Assembly: GCA_014898415.1 (NCBI GenBank)
Contig: RCTD01000006.1
Span: 434,001 to 498,000, forward strand
DNA from: Stromatinia cepivora
Taxonomy: Eukaryota > Ascomycota > Leotiomycetes > Helotiales > Sclerotiniaceae
Reading direction: 5' to 3'
DNA length: 64,000 nucleotides
The position numbers and the translations under genes are program-made. Positions within the stretch are counted from its first letter, which is position 1. Each line of letters opens with the position of its first letter. The notes beneath the pieces were generated by a model that saw only the letters and a program-made list of their open reading frames with translations, was not told the origin of the DNA and did not search any database. Positions 59,912-64,000 of the stretch are shown piece by piece.

Positions 59912-61843
59912 ATGCCTCCAGAAAAACCACTACCCTACCCTGACGGCTTTTCCAGCGCGGAAGAATACGTCGACTCCTTGTTGCACTTCGCAACCACATC
60001 GACTCTTTTCCAAACCCTATGCGGAGGCGTCCATATCCTCGATTTCTTCATCGGAGACCCTAGTCTGTATCATAAAATTCTTCCTGAAGAATGGCGTGGT
60101 TGGTTGTTAGATTGTCCCGAGATGGATCTCCTGGATCTGCTTCTGCGCAATGATCTCTCTTTGCCACGTGATAATCCGCCTCCGGAATCATTGATTAAAT
60201 ACATTCGAGAGATCCGTAAACATTCTTTACTCAGGGATGTGGAGAAGGAAAACTTTAGTACGACAAAGTTACCAAGGCATGTGGCTGTAGGTATGATTCC
60301 GAAGAAGGTGCACGAGGTGACGAATTTTGCGGATTATGTGGTTCGGGTTGCGGATTCAGTGAAGGAGGAAAGTGGGAAGGAAATTACCCATTTTGTGGAT
60401 TTTGGAAGTGGTCAGAATTATTTGGGGAGGACTCTTGCGAGTCCGCCGTGGAATCGATGGATTGTGGCGGTGGAGAGTAAGGGAGGGAATATTGAAGGCG
60501 CGAAGAATATGGATGTGTTGGCTGGGATGGCGGAGAGGGAAAAGGTTATGAGGAATAAGAAGGTTTTCAGGGAGAAGATTATGGGAGAGGTTGGGAAGAC
60601 TAAGAGGGCCGTAGGAAAGATGGATAGGGATGAGGAGGCGGATTTAAGACCAGCGAGGAATTTGCAGACGATTTATACGCCCACTGATGGGAAGGGGTAT
60701 ATTCAGTACGTGGAACATCGGGTTGAAGATGGAGATTTATCAGATGTAGTGTCTCAAATTGAGAAACTGAAAGTTTCCGCCCCAGAGGAAAATCTCAACA
60801 TTATTTCCGAACCCGGTTCTGCGACTCCAGCTGCAGAAGAGGTTATATCACGCGTTTCCGAAGCGTTAACCCCGGAAGTAAACCTAATGGCCATATCGAT
60901 CCATTCCTGCGGTAACCTCTCGCACCATGGCATCCGCTCTCTCCTACTCAACCCTTCTGTACACGCTATAGCCATTGTAGGCTGCTGCTACAATCTGTTA
61001 TCCGAACGCCTCACTTCACCATCCTACAAACATCCTTTATTTCGGCCCAATCTCCGCGCTCTCAATCTTCCCACTCCTTCTCCCTCTTCCTCTCCCGCAT
61101 CAGCTGATCCTCATGGCTTCCCTATGTCTAATCGTCTGGCTACATACAACGAAACAGGTATTACCCTCAACATCACCTCTCGCATGATGGGCGTCCAAGC
61201 ACCCGCAAACTGGACCGCCAAAGATAGCGATTCTTTCTTCACACGCCACTTCTACCGCGCTTTACTACAAAAACTCTTTCTAGATTATGGAGTCGTGCAA
61301 GCGATTCCACTGGATACTTCTGACCATCCCAACAAACCTCCTTCGGATTCTGGGGCATGTAATTCTCCAGAATGTAGTGGAGGTGAAAAAGAAGAGAAAA
61401 GTATCACCACAACCCCCATCATCATCGGATCCCTACGCAAAACATGCTACTCATCCTTCACAACCTACGTCCGAGGCGCCATCCAAAAATTAACCGCCAC
61501 TGCACCCTCATCCTCTCGCGCCACCTCATCCTCATCCACACCCCAAGACCCCCTAACCCCCCGCACCGACATCTCCTCCATGATCCTCTCCAAACTCCGC
61601 CACATGAGCGATTCCGACATTGAAAAATACTCAGCGCAATATTCAGCGCGCAAAAAAGAACTTAGTATCATATGGTCATTAATGGCTTTTAGCGCGGGAG
61701 TCGTAGAATCACTGATTGTGACGGATCGATATTTGTTCTTGAGGGAGGCGATCGAGAGGGGGGAGTGTAGGGCGGCCTGGGTGGAGGGCGTGTTTGAGTA
61801 TGCGGTTAGTCCGAGGAACTTGGTGGTTGTGGGGGTTAAGTAG
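59912..61843 (+). CDS. METTL25/RRNAD1-like methyltransferase-domain protein
   Basis: Intronless, 643 aa. The central SAM-binding motif is THFVDFGSGQNYLGRTLA (about residues 159-176), preceded by KKVHEVTNFADYVVRVA. Further family blocks are AVESKGGNIEGAKNMD, SIHSCGNLSHHGIRSLL (HSCGNL at about 331-336) and AIAIVGCCYNLLSERLT, which together identify the METTL25/METTL25B group of class I methyltransferases. A low-complexity Ser/Thr/Pro linker and a C-terminal helical region follow (SIIWSLMAFSAGVVESLIVT). In most class I enzymes the motif I Asn position is Gly (GSGQGYLSR); here it is Asn, which may be normal for the group. Substrate unknown. Confidence 0.9.
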   Translation: MPPEKPLPYPDGFSSAEEYVDSLLHFATTSTLFQTLCGGVHILDFFIGDPSLYHKILPEEWRGWLLDCPEMDLLDLLLRNDLSLPRDNPPPESLIKYIREIRKHSLLRDVEKENFSTTKLPRHVAVGMIPKKVHEVTNFADYVVRVADSVKEESGKEITHFVDFGSGQNYLGRTLASPPWNRWIVAVESKGGNIEGAKNMDVLAGMAEREKVMRNKKVFREKIMGEVGKTKRAVGKMDRDEEADLRPARNLQTIYTPTDGKGYIQYVEHRVEDGDLSDVVSQIEKLKVSAPEENLNIISEPGSATPAAEEVISRVSEALTPEVNLMAISIHSCGNLSHHGIRSLLLNPSVHAIAIVGCCYNLLSERLTSPSYKHPLFRPNLRALNLPTPSPSSSPASADPHGFPMSNRLATYNETGITLNITSRMMGVQAPANWTAKDSDSFFTRHFYRALLQKLFLDYGVVQAIPLDTSDHPNKPPSDSGACNSPECSGGEKEEKSITTTPIIIGSLRKTCYSSFTTYVRGAIQKLTATAPSSSRATSSSSTPQDPLTPRTDISSMILSKLRHMSDSDIEKYSAQYSARKKELSIIWSLMAFSAGVVESLIVTDRYLFLREAIERGECRAAWVEGVFEYAVSPRNLVVVGVK

Positions 61844-62383
61844 TGAGTGAAGGAGGGAAGGGGGTTAGGGAGGGGTGGTTAGAGTTTGGTATGTATGTTT
61901 GGGGGGTTGAGGGGGAAGATGAGATGTATGGAGTTTATCTGGAGTTCAATTCGAATCTGATTGATATAGATAGATTTAATGAACATCAAAATAAAAAATC
62001 CAACTCATAAAGCCATATTTCCCCTGGTATGGGATGGAAAGATTGATTGGAGAATATACTGGCTCGAGGACCTTTGATTGCATATCTTATTTTGATGGTA
62101 ACTAGGGGTGTTCGTTTAAATACTTGAACATCAATATACACATCACATCAATTCGAATATCGTCACAAGCAAAGAAACCTCACATGCTCACATCACTTTA
62201 CACCTGCACCCCATCAATAGTTCTTTTGGCTTCTCAAGAAAAATTATTGATTCATTAGAGCTGATGCCAAAAGGGGCTAAGCGAAACATAAATATGATAT
62301 CCCGCTCACCACCATGCATTAATATACATCTCTGATCATAATCGTCGTATTTTGCTTTCAATTCCTGCTATAGATATAGACTT
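61844..62383. other. Convergent intergenic region
   Basis: About 540 bp between METTL25-like (+) and CCT4 (-) stop codons. No gene seen. Confidence 0.5.
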
Positions 62384-63986
62384 TTATCTAGATAAAGCGA
62401 TGTCATCAATACGTAAAATCATTTTCACCGTCTCAGCCGCTAATTCAATAGCGCTCGTGCTGACCAAAAGCGGTTGCAATACATTCTCATCCGCGATATC
62501 AACCTTGACGCCTCCGCTCTTAATACTGACACCTGCGTTTTTCTCTCCATTGGCATGTTTGTGTCTCAGTTCAGTAACAACCTTGATGCTGTTGAGACCA
62601 GCGTTCTCGGCGAGCGTGGTGGGGATTACTTCCATGGCGTCGGCGAAGGCTTTCCAGCAGATGGCTTCGGTGCCGGTTAATTCTCGTGCTTGCTGTGCTA
62701 ACTGCGATGCGATTTCAATCTCGGGGGCTCCTCCACCTGCGATTAATGCCTTCTTTTTTACTAAACACCGGACAACGCAAAGGGCATCGTGAAGACTACG
62801 CTCGGCTTCATCAAGAATGAGGGAGTTGGCGCCTCGGCAGACGATCGAGACGGTCTTGCCGGCACTCTTTGTACCGGTGATTTTGACGAGTCTAGAACCG
62901 GAAGTTTGGGCTTCTTCAACGAGGTCGGCTGTACCGAGTTTATCTTCGGTGAATGAGTCGATGTCGGCGATGGGCTTGCAGCCGGTGGATTTGCAGATGA
63001 ATTCTACTTCATCACGTTCGATATCTTTTATGCAGAGGATGTTAAGTTTGGCGAGGAAGTGGAGGGAAAGTTCGTTAACTGCATCACGGAGGATAGACTT
63101 TTGGATCTGAGGATTGTTGTTAGTACGGTTAATATGGACCTCAGAAAATATCTGACATACCAATAAAACGTTACACTTCGCCTTCTTGATCTTTTTAACT
63201 AAATTCAACAGATAGGTCCGCTCTTCTTTCAGAATTTTATCCATCTGTCTGTAGTCATTGACAACGATCTGATTTTCCATCTGAGATATGTTAGCAATAC
63301 TCGAAACGAAGTTTAGCCAACAAAACATACATCAGGCTTTGGAGGACTGAGTTGAAATTGAATAAGTCCAATCTTTGCCTTCTCCATTCTGATAGGTCCA
63401 CCTCCATTCTTTAAAACACCTTGAGTCAAAACTACTCCCTCAACCATCTCACTGTCTTCGATGGTACCTCCAGACTTTTTAACTATTCTGATATTCTTCA
63501 AGTCCACGTTTTCTGCAGTCTTGATGTCGATTGTCTTTGTAACAGCATTTACAGCCATAGGACCGAGGAGATTTGAGTATTGTGAAACGATTTTGGAAGA
63601 AAGAGATGTGTTGGCGGCTTGTAAAAGGGTTGCGGTGTCGCTGAGAGCAACTGGGACCGACATATCGTGGAGGATTTGAACTGCTGCCGCAGCAGCTCTC
63701 TGGAATGACTCGGCAATAACTGAAGGGTGTATTCCTTTTCCTAATAATTTATCTGCGGCGCCCAACAGACTTCCACAAATAACTACAACTGAAGTAGTTC
63801 CGTCTCCGGCCTCTACATCTTGTGCTGCTGAGAGATCGACTAACATCTTCGCAGAAGGGTGCATAACTGCCATACTCTTCATCATAGTGCTTCCATCATT
63901 TGTAATAAGTGTTCCTCCTTTGCCGTCTTGAATCATCTTGTCCATTCCCCTGGGACCGAGGGAGGTTCTGCATGCATCTGCGACAG
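62384..63986 (-). CDS. CCT4: T-complex chaperonin subunit delta (CCT4), 5' end cut by window edge
   Basis: Three visible exons (63331-63986, 63161-63280, 62384-63106) encode most of the protein; upstream exons lie beyond the right edge, and the first visible exon begins after a CTGAC branch-like site and ACAG acceptor. Group II chaperonin motifs are clear: [18 protein letters not shown], the ATP-site [47 protein letters not shown], and the CCT-specific [19 protein letters not shown] followed by [40 protein letters not shown] spacing and the [15 protein letters not shown] stretch match the delta subunit. The CCT ring folds actin and tubulin; an alpha-tubulin gene lies 20 kb away by chance. It converges with the METTL25-like gene. 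Confidence 0.95.
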
Positions 63987-64000
63987 CTGTATCTTGTCAG

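Overview
The window looks like nuclear DNA of a filamentous ascomycete (Pezizomycotina). Short introns (about 50-190 nt, GTRNGT donors, CTAAC/CTGAC-like branch sites) interrupt most genes, a 5S rRNA gene sits alone among protein genes, and tRNA-Ile(AAU) and tRNA-Tyr(GUA) both carry introns. Gene content and protein style suggest a leotiomycete, perhaps Sclerotiniaceae (Botrytis/Sclerotinia-like); that placement is inference, not proof.

Layout. 1-11 kb: an FAD oxidoreductase of the AIF/AMID type (cut by the left edge), GNA1 (chitin precursor synthesis), a secreted GH27 alpha-galactosidase, an alpha-glucoside-type MFS sugar transporter and an Mtr-type amino-acid permease. 12-17 kb: tRNA-Ile, a dispersed 5S rRNA gene, then two decayed genes: an F-box gene with two in-frame stops and a 5-bp duplication, and an MFS drug-transporter relic with a frameshift and an internal deletion. 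17.5-29.6 kb: phospholipase D, a perfect 28-copy 12-bp minisatellite, a secreted GMC oxidoreductase, a medium-chain reductase and a PQ-loop membrane protein. 30-36 kb: a GRF zinc-finger protein and ADE6 (FGAM synthase), which carries an apparent 2-bp frame break. 37-41.3 kb: tRNA-Tyr, a decayed methyltransferase and a complete but dead Tc1/mariner element with terminal inverted repeats and TA target duplication. 41.5-64 kb: mostly conserved housekeeping genes: alpha-tubulin, ARS2, TspO, an ornithine-type mitochondrial carrier, CGR1, an orphan two-membrane-span coiled-coil protein, a PX/DUF3818 protein, a METTL25-like methyltransferase and CCT4 (cut by the right edge).

The genes do not form an obvious pathway or operon-like system. 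The alpha-galactosidase and sugar transporter are divergently arranged and could both serve plant-sugar use, and the GMC oxidase and reductase are in tandem. I found no defence system, CRISPR array or clear secondary-metabolite cluster. The most noteworthy signals are genome decay (two relic islands), the homogeneous minisatellite, the ADE6 frame break, the divergent 5S gene and the orphan membrane protein. Exon boundaries are my own readings from splice signals, reading phase and family conservation; they are not supported by transcripts.
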